From the NCBI RefSeq assembly GCF_030272615.1, contig NC_081408.1, positions 201,214,341-201,278,340 of the forward strand: a stretch of 64,000 nt of DNA. The letters run 5' to 3'. Shown piece after piece: positions 46,026 through 57,904 of the stretch. Each line of letters starts with the position of its first letter. The first letter of the stretch is position 1. The position numbers and the translations under genes are program-made. The notes under the pieces were generated by a model. The model saw only the letters and a program-made list of their open reading frames with translations. It ran no database searches and was not told the origin of the DNA. This DNA is from Cryptomeria japonica. Lineage: Eukaryota > Streptophyta > Pinopsida > Cupressales > Cupressaceae.

Positions 46026-47396
46026 TTGCAGGGTAATAATCTGAAATCAGCTCAAGAGATCATTATTCCACATAATAGAGAGGCAACATATTCAAGCACA
46101 CAATCCAAGGAAAAATCATTTGCATCAATTTTTTCAAACATGGAAAAACAAATGCAGCTAAAAGATCGAGGGAACGAAGAATATTTGCTATCATGGACAA
46201 ACAAACAAGAGCAACTTCAAATTGAGAGGGAAGAAGAAGCAGATGTAGGAGTTGATGTAGTTCACACGTATGTAGGACAAACGTCAAGGACTAGTCTACT
46301 TGAATTAGAATCACATTTGACTGACATGGACTTAACTAAGGATGATCAAGATTTTCTTATACGAGGTCATTCTGATGAGAGTATCGTTCTAGACATGGAA
46401 ATACATATTGAAAGCTCTGACATCTCTATCATGACCCCTAACATCTTTGAAACTATTGAACATGAGGATCCTTTATCCTTAAGCTATCCTGAACCTATGG
46501 ACTGGGAAAATGAAGGACATACCACCATTGATACCTTATTGAATGACCAGGCCATATCTATATATCTTAATGAAATCAAACCCGTAACAACTTTAACTAG
46601 GAATTTTAGCAATGCATCTTCAAGTCAAATGGATGTCAAATCTCCTAGTCGCAAAAGTAAACATAAAGAAAACAATATTAGGTATAATGTTGAAAACCAT
46701 TTATTGGCAACATTAGATCAGGAAAAAGTAAAAATAAACGACGTATCTAACGATGAAAACCTCCTTGAGGCACCGAAAGATGGGAGATTTGACACCTTAC
46801 CTGAATGTTATCAAGAGAAGTTATCTATCATAATAGCACCAACAAAGGAAACTATCATTAGCACAACCAATCTACATCCATCAACTTCTCTATCAAAAAT
46901 AGCAAGAAAAAAATACTTGAAACCATTGAAAAGATGGCAAGTCAATTTTACCTATTCATATATAGACGTTTCAGGGTTCAATCCATATCTTCTAATACAT
47001 CACCCAAATATCAGTCCAGGAGCATACATCAATAAAGGAACACAACATGGATCAGGAGTAGGAATTCTATTCATCACACCACAAGGTCATACAATCCTGA
47101 AAACATACAAATTAAGCTTTTCATGCACAAACAATATATCAAAGTATGAAGCATTAGTAACAGGTATCAAAATGGCTATAGAATGGAATATTAAACAACT
47201 TCAAGTCTTCAAAGACTCTGAGCTCATCACCAATCAAGTCAATGATGACTATCAGACAAAAGATGACAAACTAATGCCTTACAAAAAGATGGTGGATGAT
47301 ATCAAGAAGTACTTTGTAGAAATAACTTTTGAACATATTCCAAGAAATGATAACAAAGCAGCAAATGCCATGGCTAGACTTGCTTCTCTATTGTAG
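46026..47396 (+). CDS. C linker fused to second RNase H; RT deleted in frame
   Basis: An open frame of 456 codons. Residues 1-310 are an acidic linker like that of B. The text then reaches YSYIDVSGFNPYLLIHHPNI, equivalent to the B segment just before RT, and jumps at about 47020-47030 into the second RNase H: TQHGSGVGILFITPQGHTIL, then SKYEALVTGIKMAIEWNI, then a KDSELI motif and RNDNKAANAMARLASLL. RT and first RNase H are missing without breaking the frame. The jump also removed the start of the second RNase H, where a catalytic Asp (FDGS type) is expected. RNase H would remove RNA from hybrids; here activity is doubtful. Confidence 0.8.
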   Translation: MQGNNLKSAQEIIIPHNREATYSSTQSKEKSFASIFSNMEKQMQLKDRGNEEYLLSWTNKQEQLQIEREEEADVGVDVVHTYVGQTSRTSLLELESHLTDMDLTKDDQDFLIRGHSDESIVLDMEIHIESSDISIMTPNIFETIEHEDPLSLSYPEPMDWENEGHTTIDTLLNDQAISIYLNEIKPVTTLTRNFSNASSSQMDVKSPSRKSKHKENNIRYNVENHLLATLDQEKVKINDVSNDENLLEAPKDGRFDTLPECYQEKLSIIIAPTKETIISTTNLHPSTSLSKIARKKYLKPLKRWQVNFTYSYIDVSGFNPYLLIHHPNISPGAYINKGTQHGSGVGILFITPQGHTILKTYKLSFSCTNNISKYEALVTGIKMAIEWNIKQLQVFKDSELITNQVNDDYQTKDDKLMPYKKMVDDIKKYFVEITFEHIPRNDNKAANAMARLASLL

Positions 47397-48790
47397 ACAC
47401 AGGAAAATCAACAACGTTATGAATTCCTGATTGAAGAGTAGTTTCATCCTACCTTTAATTGTCCTGATTCCCAAACTATCTATCCACTTATTGGACATGA
47501 TTCTTCCCACTATGGCAAAACTTACACATACCTAAAGGACAATATCCTACCTCCTGACTTATCAAAAAACCGAAGAGAAACTTTATTCACCAATCCTCCC
47601 ATTTTACTCTCATCGCAGATACCCTGTTTAAACGAGGTCTAGACGGTACTCTTTTAAGATGTCTCGAATAAGAAGAATGTGAGAAAGCCTTACATGAAGT
47701 CCATAAATGACATTTGTGGCACTCATTCAAGTGGTCTTACCCTTTCGAAAAAACTCATATGCTTGGGCTATTATTGGCTGACTATGGAACGCGATTCTTT
47801 TAAAATAGCAAGAACATGCAAACAATGTCAGATCCATGGGAACTTGATTCTTGCACTAGCACAAGAACTGCGTGCTTTAACAACATCTTGGCCCTTTGTC
47901 AATGGGGATTTGATATGGTAGGAAAGATAAATCCTTCTTCATCTAATGGACATAAATTCATCCTGGTAGCTACTGAATATTTCACAAAATGGATTGAGGC
48001 AGTACCTCTCATAAACATCACAGGAAAACAAATTGTTGCATTTATCTTGAATTATATCATCTATCATTATAGATTACCAATGACCATTATCACTGATAAT
48101 GGGTGACCATTCAAGAATCAAGATATACAAGAGCTATGTGAGAAGTTCAAAATCCAGCATAGATTCTCCACACCATATTATCCACAAAAAAATGGGCAGG
48201 TAGAAGCATCTAACAAAACTATTCTGAAAATTCTCAAAAAGATAGTGAACGATGCTGGAAGAGATTGGCATATTCAAATAAACCCTTCTTTATGGGCTTA
48301 CCGCACTAGTATCCGCACACCAATAGGTGCCACACCTTTCTCTCTTGTATATGGATCAGAAGCCATATTGCCAATCGAAGAAGAGATACCCTCTCTACGT
48401 GTATCACTAAAAGGTCTCATCCCGGATGAAGAACAAAGAGTATCTAGATTACAAGAGTTGGAACTGATCAATGAACGAAGACAAAATGGCTTTGATCATC
48501 TAAAGGTATATCAACAAAGAATGTGTCAAAGCTATAATCATAAGGTCAAACCATGAATATTTCAAGTGGGAGAACTAGTGCTGAAGGAAAATCTATGCAA
48601 CCAGGTAGATCGAGAAAAGAAAGGAAAGTTTGAACCAAAATGGTTAGGTCAGTTTGTGGTCACAACGGTATTTGGAATAGGAGCATATCGGCTATCAATA
48701 CAGGATAGAGATCAGCTTGAGGAACCTATCAATAGCATGCACCTGAAGAAATTCTATGTCTGGAAAATCAGAAAAATCAAAAAACATTGA
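47397..48790 (+). pseudogene. C integrase, broken
   Basis: Integrase inserts the DNA copy. After a stop-filled link, 47679-47921 gives the zinc-binding region (GTHSSGLTLSKKLICLGYYW, then CKQCQIHGN). A frame change leads to FDMVGKINPSSSNGHKF (first catalytic Asp), TITDNG followed by a stop (second), and GQVEASNK (catalytic Glu). The C-terminal frames 48245-48556 and 48566-48790 include PSLWAYRTSIRTPIGATPF and GKFEPKWLGQFVV. The protein ends MHLKKFYVW without a chromodomain, as in Tat elements. Confidence 0.88.
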
Positions 48791-50449
48791 AAAACTAGAA
48801 AATCCAAAAAAAATCAAATATCAGAAAAAGTGCAATCAAAATAGACGATGAAAACCTGGCAAACAAGAACTATCTGTCGACTAGCTCTTCCATCTACTAG
48901 TTCATGCATTCTTCTTCCATCAATGCTATTCATATGCATCATAAGCCTTTGTACATACACAGACATCCTAGGTGGCTTCTTGCCATGGTTTGGATCATTG
49001 GATATATCATAACGACTTTGTTTCTAGGCTTGGCAAAAAAACCTTCACCTAGTTGAGGGAAAAACTCTTGATCATTTTTAGCTTAATCAAACAGGTAGAA
49101 CAAATAGTTAGACAACTCTTATCAAGTGAAAACTAAAACACATCCAACATTGAACACAAGATCAAACTATCAACTATCAAGCTATCACAAAGTCAATCTA
49201 AGCACATCACACACTTTTCAGTGGATAATATCTTTTTGGATAATGATTGTAACATGATTGTTCAACTCTTCTATATTGCTTTTTGCTATCATGATTTATG
49301 AGTGACTCTAGGATGTCATTGACTAGAGGAACAAGGAAGGAACATGATATTTTTCTTATCTGTTGTCTGAAAATTAATCATTAATATGTGCAAATTTGTC
49401 TCAGGACATGATCATCAGAATATCATTGAAGACATTTCCAATTTGTGTATTAAAATGATTAATACTACTTGTTTAATGCAAACAACACTCAGGTCATCTC
49501 AGTTCAATTATACCTCAATGGTTGTGCTAACTTGCTATATCAAAATCCAGGAAAGATAGTGCTCAGGTCATCACAGTTTAATTATACCATCGATGTTTGC
49601 ACTCACTTCCCATATTTCAAAATCTCAAAGATGACAAAAACACAAAATAATCCAGTGACCAGTCCGGTCGTAGCTTTGCATTTCATTTGCATTTTAGCTT
49701 GCATTTTATTATGGCGTGGGATCCTACATGCTCCTTTTATCCAAGGTTAAATCTATCGCGGGAATCATCAAAGTATCATCACAAGTGTATATGCAATCAG
49801 AATGATGACTCATGATATTATCAACTCTTATGCTATCTCTCTCAACAAAATCAACATCAACATATCCAAATCTTTCTGCAACTTGATATCAATAAACTAT
49901 CAGTTCTTTATCTATCAACCTTATCAAATCAAATCAATCATTCAAACCTAATCGATTCTATCACATCTTATACATGATGAATCCTTCCTAAAACCAGATG
50001 ATCTGATTCTGATTCATGTCTTATACATGATGTATCCTTCCTGAAACCAGATGTTCTAATCATGTCTTATATAGGATGAATCCTTCCTGAAACTAGACGC
50101 TTTGATCATTGTTCTCTTATACAGGATGAATCCTTACTGAAGCTAGACTGAATCTCGATCTTATCAATCTAATCAATCAAGATTTTTCAGTCTTATCAAT
50201 CTAAGCAATCAAGCTAATCAAAGAACTTGTACTTTCATCAAAACACAGTTGCAGAAATCAAATCAAATCTATCGGGATATCAATTTCACAAAAACTCCAA
50301 AGATCAATTATCTCAATTGATATCCCAAGGGGGATACTGGAATTTAGCAATCAAGAGTTGGGGCATCCTATCAAATCAATATCATCATCAAAATGAGATT
50401 ATTCTTTGAATCAACGCGTCATCACACCTCGCTTCAAAGAGGGTCAAAA
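48791..50449 (+). other. C 3' non-coding region and polypurine tract
   Basis: No gene. Just after integrase comes GATGAAAACCTGGCAAACAAG, shared with B, D and G. At 49960-50150 the block CTTATACATGATGAATCCTT is repeated four times with variation. Polypurine tract CAAAGAGGGTCAAAA ends at 50449. Confidence 0.65.
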
Positions 50450-51441
50450 TGTATACACCTAAAAATGGTCTGAAGATAATTAATTGAATAAGAAATTATT
50501 TAATTAATACTCCTCCCCAATTTAATTGAATTCACTAAGCAATTTGATTAAATTTCCCCTTTCATCTACTTATTAATAAATCTAAGGATTTATTTAATAG
50601 GTTCATTTCATCCCCTTTGATTAATTAATTCCCTCCACCAAAATCATTTCTTCTAATCCACTAATTAATTAAAACAAATCAAATTCATGAGTTGTTGACA
50701 TTAATTAGCCTTTTCCTATTATTTAAATTTTTAAATTCAAATTCTCCTAACTTTTACCACTCCTAAATCTAACCCATTCTACCTACCCACATGTTCCCTT
50801 TCATCCAACCTCTACTATAACCTTTGTGACACTTGTCACTAAGTGTTCCCTTTCATCCAACCCTTCTAGAAGCCTCTTGACACTTGTCACCATAGAGATG
50901 AGAGATGTTCCCTTTAATCCAACCCCCTTTGCCAACCTCCTCCAATTTAACCATTGATATCTTTAGATCAATCTTGATCGTTGATTCCTACCACCTCACC
51001 CCTAGCCTTGAAAATCCTATAAATAGACCTCATTTTTGAGCAATATGGATCCCATCTCATTTTCATCTTATGCATCGTTACTATAGGCATCTAGCTTCTA
51101 GTTTATCATCTTAGCAATGTTATCATGCTCAATTGTAGCTTAATTGCATCTTCATTCTAGCTTATTTTCTAGAATAATCATGAAATCATATATCTTAATC
51201 ATGCTATTCTTGCTAGATCATGCATCGTCATCATTCAAATCCTCCATCTAAGTGTAGTCAAGTCATTGAAATTTGCTTAACAAGATCTAAGAGCAAAATT
51301 CATACTCGCATTTACTAAGAGGCAATAAGTCGATTAGCTATGGTTTTACATTTCATTGTTTTAATTCACTAACCATTGCTTGTAATGACTTATTGAGTGC
51401 ATTGTGTTTTTAGGTACAAGTACACTTCATAGAGCACAACA
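50450..51441 (+). repeat. C 3' LTR (992 bp)
   Basis: Starts TGTATACACCTAAAAATGG and ends CATAGAGCACAACA, then the CTAAG duplication and B RT sequence. Confidence 0.93.
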
Positions 51442-51446
51442 CTAAG

Positions 51447-52165
51447 AAATGTGCATTTGGAGTTACATCCGGTAAGCTCCTAGGATTTATTGGTTCAGTG
51501 AAAGGAATTGAAGTGGATCAAGAAAAGGTTAAGGTGATCATGGAAATGCTACCTCCAAAGAATATCAATCAAATGAGAAGTTTGCAAGGAAGCCTCCAAT
51601 CAATAAGGTGCTTTATTTCTCAGCTAGTAGATAAAGCTCAACCATTCACAAAGGCATTATAGAAAGGAGTCAAATACAACTGGGATAAAGATTGTGAACA
51701 ACATCTAAAACAAATCAAGGATTATCTTTCAAACCCACCCATATTCATGCCACCAATTCAAGGCAAATCATTGATTCTCTACATACTAGCTATAGATACA
51801 TCACTGGGGGAACTTCTAGCACAACAAGGTGAGAATAAAAATGAATGAGTTATATATTATGTCAGCAGGACCTTGGTGTCTTATGAGATGAACTATACTA
51901 TCATAGAAAAATATTGTTTGGCATTAGTTTTGCATCACAAAAATTAAGACACTACATGTTAGCACATTTGATTAAGCTGGTGGCTAAGATTTATCCACTT
52001 AAATACCTTCTCAACAAAGAAACACTTACAGGAAGATTGGCTAAATGGGTCATGGTTCTTACAAAATTTGATATTGAATATATAGATTGCAAAGCTATCA
52101 AAGGGTAGGTCATTACAGATCAACTTGTTGATGCTCTGCTTGAAGACAATCAACCTTTGCACATA
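51447..52165 (+). pseudogene. B RT C-terminal part and first RNase H
   Basis: The RT reading resumes at 51447: KCAFGVTSGKLLGFI, then the connection text MRSLQGSLQSIRCFISQLVD. The first RNase H follows: SLILYILAIDTSLGELLAQQ, a stop near 51847, then YYVSRTLVSYEMNYTIIEK and HHKKLRHYMLAH-like text. TLTGRLAKWVMVLTKFDIEY is the typical Ty3/gypsy close of this domain. Several stops inactivate it. The join with 42050 is exact when one CTAAG copy is removed. Confidence 0.87.
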
Positions 52166-52204
52166 GAATTTTCGGATTAATCCATCATGCACCTTACTCA
52201 ATGA

Positions 52205-52563
52205 TCATGGAAAATGTTCTTTCATGGGTCTTTCACTCAACATGGTTTTGGTACTAGAATACTTTTTATCACTCCTCAAAAATATTCAATCCCAAAGGCT
52301 TACAAGATTTTCTTTCCTTGCATAAACAATATTGCAAATAATGAAGCTTTGGTAAATGGGATCAAGTTGGCTATCAAATCGAAGGTTTTTGAATTACACA
52401 TCTATGGAGACTCTCAGCTAATCATTAACCAAATCAATGATGTATATCAGACTCAGAATGAGAAAGTGATGTCTTATAATAGAATGGTTGATGACCTCAA
52501 TAAATACTTTACCTTTGTATCTTTCAGCAGATTCCCAGATCAGTAAATAGAGTAGCAGACACT
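52205..52563 (+). pseudogene. B second (archaeal-type) RNase H
   Basis: Frame 52214-52546: MFFHGSFTQHGFGTRILFIT, then NNEALVNGIKLAIKSKVFEL, HIYGDSQLIINQIND and MVDDLNKYF. This is the RVT_3-type RNase H that follows the first one in Tat-lineage elements. The expected Asp of the FDGS motif is His here (FHGS), so the first catalytic residue is lost. It is linked to the integrase part by a frame change near 52546. Confidence 0.85.
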
Positions 52564-53940
52564 ATGGCTACCTTGGCGTCTATACCACAACTACAAGAAT
52601 CTAACTTCTGCTTTGAATTCCTATTGGAAGAGTTACATTATCATGTCTATGATTCCCTTGAGTCCCAAATGGTATGTTCTATAACTGGACATGATTTTTC
52701 TCACTATAGCCACAACCAAATTATTCATGCTAATCTTACCCGTAATGAGAAATGGAACCTAATCCGAAATGCTTCACCGTATGTCATCATCGCTAACGAT
52801 CTATTTAGGTGAGGTTTGGATAGTACTTTTCATAGGTGTCTAGAAAATCAAGAGTTCCAATGCGTGTTATCTGAAGTCCATGAAGATATTTGTGGATCTC
52901 ATTCAAACAGTCTAACTTTAGCTCGAAAACTACTGAGGGTTGGCTACTACTGGCCCAAAATGGAGAAAGATGATATAAAACTTACTACAACTTGTGAGAA
53001 GTGTCAGCTACATGGGAATCTCATACATACTCCAGCAAGGGATCTCATACCTTTCATCAGACATAGGCCTTCTCAACAATGGGTGTTTGACCTCATTGAC
53101 CAAATTTATCCTACATCATCTAATGGACATAAGTTTATTATAACTCCCACTGAGTACTTCACTAAGTGGGTAGAAGTGGTTCTACTAATCAAAGCAGCCG
53201 GTAAACAAGTATCTTTGTTCATCCTTAACTATATCATCTATAGGTATGGGATACCTTCGTCAATTGTGACTGACAGTGGAGGTCAGTTCAAAAATAAAGA
53301 TCTAGATGAGCTCTATAAAAAATTCAAAGTCAAACAACACTGGTCATCCATATACTACCCTCAAGGTAATGGACAAGTTGAAGCTTCTAACAAAAATTTG
53401 TTTACTATCTTACACATAACATTAAACAAATCTAGAAAGGATTGGCATCTGTAGCTCAATCATGCACTATGGGCTTATAGAACAAGTATCAGAACACCTA
53501 CTGGGGCTACACCTTTTTATTTGGTGTATGGGTCTAAAGTAGTCTTACCTATTGAGGTGGAAATACCGTCTTTGAGAGTTTCTTTGAAAGGTCTTGTTAT
53601 TGATGAAGACTACATAATATCTAGATTGTAAGAACTCGAGTTGCTAGATGAATGTTGACAAGTGGCGTTTGATCATCTGAAAGCATACCAAAAGAGAATG
53701 TCTAGAGGTTATAACAAGAAAGTTTGACAAAGATAATTTTAGGTTGGTCACATTGTTTTGAGATAAAATCCTAAAAATCAATAGTTTTGAGACATGAAAG
53801 GGAAGTTTGAACCCAACTGGCTGGGTCCCTACATCATTATTGTAGTCTTTGGCTCTAGTGCCTATAAAATCTCAACATCAAAATGAGAATAGCTTCGTGA
53901 ACCGATCAATACCATTCACTTGAAGAAATTCTTCACTTAG
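52564..53940 (+). pseudogene. B integrase
   Basis: A first frame, 52564-52812, is the RNase H-integrase link. After a TGA, 52816-53454 holds the zinc region (VHEDICGSHSNSLTLARKL with two His, then CEKCQLHGN) and the core, with Asp in VFDLIDQIYP, Asp in IVTDSGGQFKNKD and Glu in GNGQVEASNK. The remainder reads through stops: ALWAYRTSIRTPTGATPFYL, then GKFEPNWLGPYIIIVVFGS, ending near INTIHLKKFFT. All three catalytic acids are present, but at least six stops make the copy dead. No chromodomain. Confidence 0.9.
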
Positions 53941-55297
53941 TATTCTTTGCTCCAACAACCTGTATAGCTAAAATTTCGTTAAAAAATCCTAAAGATCATA
54001 AAATATCTTGAAAAAAAAAGAAAAAAAAAAAGAAGAGAAAAAAAATCTTTGCCAAGGAGGTGAAACTTGGTAAACAAGAGCCTCTTGTACTAAAGCACTC
54101 CATCTATCAATGCACAATTGGCATTTCTCATTCTCATTCCCACTTTCCTGCATCTTTTCTTTTGCTTGTACATAACTTCTAGTCACTTTTATGACATCCT
54201 AGTTCTTTTGGAACCCTCATGGCTTGAAACCGATCAATGTCCTAGTCTTAGGGTAATTGACTGATCAATTTTCATGTCCTAAGTAATTAAACTAAGTATT
54301 CTTTTTATCGGTAGTACCATGTCATCCACTCTAAGTCAGTTGCCCATCTCCAAACTACTAAAGAGTTTTATCGCTGAGTAAACAAGCACTAAACTATTTG
54401 AGATATGATTGACATTACCTTTGTGTGATGTATTTTAAATTGGTTTTTGATTATTATTCCCTCTAAGTAACTCGAGGAAGTCTATCTTGACTAAGAGGAT
54501 CAAGGATTGGAGGCATAATACTTTTCTTTGTTTTCTGCTTGTAGGAATGAATCTGATGATCTGGAAACATCTAATCAGCTATGTGTATGTGATAAGTGCC
54601 TTCACATCAAGGTGAAATCACCACACATACCTCGACTCCGCTTATTTATATGCTATAGGGAGGTTGGAGTCATTTCTTTGTCTGTTTGATAGAATTTCTT
54701 TAATGTGCAATCTGAATGCATGCATAATTTGTCCAAGGATATGAATGAAAAAAGGTCATTGTAGACAAGATAATTAATATTGCATATGAAAACAAAGGAA
54801 CTCTATGTTTCCTATTGTATTTGTAAAATGCTTAGTGATGAAAATTAAGCATACCAAATCAAGTGACTAGGTTTAGGTTGCATTCATTCTAAATTTTATG
54901 CATTTTGAGCGATTTCGGCATGATAACAATGATCTCTTTGTCTTTTGAATGAGAGTCTAAAGCAATTGTCATTTATCAGCTAAGTGGTCTCTTTTTCATC
55001 ATCGTTTCTCTGATCGAGTACTTGTGTATTGAGATGTTCACTGCATACATGAGCATCTTATAGAGATCCATACATTTCATATATTTATTTGCATTCATAT
55101 TATTGCATAAAAAAACTAAAAATTTGCATTACTACTTACTCATTCTCATCATTTATTTGCATAAAAAGAAACAAAAACAAACATCCATATTACATACATC
55201 CATACTGAAAATATATTCATGCATATATAATAAAGCATATAGAAAGACATCTGATAATAAATCAACACAAGTACGATGAAATCAAATCAAGAGCTCG
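53941..55297 (+). other. B 3' non-coding region
   Basis: No gene. It holds an A/G-rich tract (54008-54048), GGTGAAACTTGGTAAACAAG and a segment (about 54590-54780) conserved in D at 62090-62300. Its similarity to D stops near GAGCTC at 55290-55297, where the antisense gene begins. Confidence 0.65.
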
Positions 55298-56003
55298 TAT
55301 ATTATCATAATCTCAGTGTCTCAGAGTACAAATGATATCAAATGTCATATACAATGTCTCATCGTAGCAATAATCATATAGGCTACAAAAATGGGGTATA
55401 TAACAAAATCTAGGAGACATAACAAAGCTGGCTCTTTGCCTCTCCCTCATTGCCAAGTGGAAGAGGTGGTGCTCATTGACCAATGTCCTATCTGGGTACC
55501 CTAGCTCCCTTAGATCAAGCCATATACTGGGAATACAGAACAACCTACTGTGCTACTAGGACTGCTATACTATAAGATACAACATAATAGGTTGCTCGGC
55601 TTGTCTGATGCAAAACCTCTTGCTGCAGAGCATCACACTCTACTCTAACCTCTGCAAGCTTTTGGTCTCTCTTTGTAAGATACGTCCATGCCACTATCAA
55701 CTATGACTACAAACCTATCAACCTCAATCTCAAACGCGGTACTATATCTGGTATTCCCCGCTCATTTCTCTGCTGCCCAACCTCCCTACGAGCTTCTCTC
55801 TCCTCCTCACCTCCACCCTCTGCTGCCCTCGCACCACCAGCCTCAACCCCAATAGCTCCTAAGGATCCACCCTCGCCTCTCTATCGCTTTCTAGCTCCAG
55901 TTGGTACCCTACTTCTACTAGCCCCAGGATCACCCCCTGCCCACTTAGGTACATCCCCTCTCTATCCCTATACCTTCCCTCATCCTTGTACCTAACCTGG
56001 TAC
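55298..56003 (-). pseudogene. Tail of an antisense gene in B, probably the PMD gene C-terminus
   Basis: Minus-strand text shows a Gly/Ala/Glu/Arg-rich segment (GVEAGGARAAEGGGEEERE), then a coil-like piece ALQQEVLHQTSR and, in another frame, a 76-codon piece at 55313-55543. This resembles the variable C-terminal part of transposon PMD proteins, but no PMD core is present, so the name rests on position: the same slot that holds PMD in A. E inserted at 56004 and removed the rest. Confidence 0.4.
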
Positions 56004-57466
56004 TGTATGCAAGAAAAGCAGGTCGATGAAACTCAAAATGTAAAAATGTTGTTCAAAGGGCTTGTCCACACACCCACAGGACTTCTTGGTGCAGGTTATG
56101 GAGTCATGAGGAATGACTCAACTTCCCAAGGTAGGTTCCATGGTTCTCTATCTCACAAGGTCCCTCAAGCCAATGCCTTTCCTCTCAGATCACTAAACAA
56201 AGTGAATTAGGGATAACGAATGCAAGAACGAGAGATTCTTTAGATTGATTTTAACATGAATGCATCCTATTTATGCATGATTCTACAAATGAGTTAAACT
56301 AGATGATAAGATGACAAGGTTAGTAACAATGCTATCCTAACATGATATACTAGTTAATGATTTAAACTAATGATAATAAAAAATATTCTAAAATGCTTAT
56401 TAGATTAATTCCTATTACAAAGAGAGGCTAGATGTATTGATAAAATTGAGCATAAATGAGATACTAAAAGCTTGGATGATCTTGAAATGGAGGAATGAGG
56501 GCTCTATTTATAGGGAAAATAGGACAATGGATGGTCAAGATTGGAGGAGTTAATCAAGGGTTAGGATTGAAAGTTATCAATCCATGTTTACAATTTTCAC
56601 CAATGAAATGGTGACAATTGTCAACATAAGACTGCTTGAGAGGAGAGGTAAGAAGCATTAAATGCTTGAGAAGACCTCATGGTTACCTTAGAAGGTAAGG
56701 GTTAAGGTTAGGTTAGGGTTATCCAATGGATAAATCTTTTACCCAAGGGGTAAACTCTTGTGCAAAGGTTAAACGGATAACCATGGTCAAAGCAATGAAT
56801 GCTTGATGAGACCCCTGGGTTAGAAGAAGGTTAAGTTAGGCAAAAAGTCTCTAACCATGCCACTAAGGGTTAGTTAACCATTAATGGTTTGAAGACTTTG
56901 GGGACAAATTTGTAAGAGTCCTTCCAAATTTGGGGGTATTCAACAAGTTAGCTTGTTGAAGACATAAAGGCTTTAATGCCTTGTGAAGAATTAACTCCAA
57001 ATTTGAGAAGTGACCTCCTCAAATTTAGGAAAAGGGGATTATGGATGAGCTTAGGCTAATTGATTAGGATTAGATGGATTCTAGAAGAAATTAGGAAGAG
57101 GGTTAGGATGCAAGTGGGAGATGTAGGAAAGTTCAAGTGGATGAGGGATAATAGGATTTAATTAAAATAAATTGCTTTATTTCAATTTGGTTGAAAGTTG
57201 GGGATTTAAATAAATTAGATTTATTTAATTGGGGTAAACTATTTAATGAGATGTAAATTTAATTAAAAAGTAGAGAGAAGGGATTTAATTAAATAAAATG
57301 ATTTATACAATTAAATGATGTAAAGGGCTTAAGTGAATTTAAAGAAATAAATTAAATAGAAGAATGTGGGTGATTTAATTAAATTAGATTTAACAAAATA
57401 GAGGAATGAGATTAAAATGAACATTAAATATTCATTTAGGAATATGGTCATTTTTATACGTCTACA
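56004..57466 (-). repeat. E 3' LTR (about 1463 bp)
   Basis: Minus-strand start TGTAGACGTATAAAAATG follows the polypurine tract AAAGAGGGGCTAAA. The inner end is placed at CTTTTCTTGCATACA (56004) because it gives TGTA...TACA ends. A TATA word CTATAAATAGAGCCC lies at about 56505 (minus). The 74-codon plus-strand frame at 55986-56210 crosses this boundary and is not taken as a gene. Confidence 0.6.
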
Positions 57467-57840
57467 TTTAGCCCCTCTTTGAAGTGACGTGTGTGCACAT
57501 GTTGATTCAAAGAAAATGATGTGTCATGATGATTTGGTTATGATCAATGTGATGTCATGTCAAGATGTTCATGTCATGCCCTAGATTTGATAAATGATGT
57601 TGATAAATTTGATTGCATTTTAAATTTTTGTCTATGTTGAATGCGATAAGTTGATTCATCTTCGGATAATAATGTTTGTGAGGGTTAGAAATGAGACCAT
57701 GAGCAATTTATGTGCTTGTCCACGCAACCCTAATTTTCATTTACCTTATAAAAAGGTAAAAAGTGATTTATTTTGTCTCATTTGTGCTTGTTTACTTTGG
57801 AGAAAGTGACACTTGGAGAAAAAGACAAAATGTCAATTCC

Positions 57841-57904
57841 TTTTGCTTCGCATCGATTCAAGCACGTTCGGAGGTATCGGAGGCCCGCCACGTATGGACC
57901 ACTG
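57841..57904 (+). other. Candidate 5' exon of the E antisense PMD gene
   Basis: Contains GCATCGATTCAAGC, also present upstream of the A PMD intron, and ends CACTG/GTAAAT, a plausible donor. Confidence 0.45.

Larger units (their letters stand above)
42051..51441 (+). mobile_element. Element C: Tat-type element lacking gag and RT, target duplication CTAAG
   Basis: Two 992-bp LTRs (42051-43042 and 50450-51441) bound 9391 bp, with CTAAG on both sides (42046-42050 and 51442-51446). It has a primer site and polypurine tract in plus orientation. The interior keeps protease, second RNase H and integrase, but no gag core and no RT. I count roughly fifty differences between the LTRs, about 5 percent. 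Confidence 0.93.
31190..56003 (+). mobile_element. Element B: Tat-type Ty3/gypsy element, host of three insertions
   Basis: The plus-strand order is 5' LTR, primer site, leader, gag, protease, RT, RNase H, second RNase H, integrase, a 1.35 kb 3' region and the tail of an antisense gene. The rest, including the 3' LTR, is beyond the E insertion and outside the window. Inserted material lies at about 32936-35735, 42051-51441 and from 56004 on. Removing C restores the RT reading exactly at the CTAAG duplication. All genes carry stops. Confidence 0.88.

Noticed and set aside
42051-51441. Reading C as the continuation of B with a 9 kb intron-like gap
   Set aside because: Matched 992-bp LTRs, primer site, polypurine tract and CTAAG duplication show a separate insertion.
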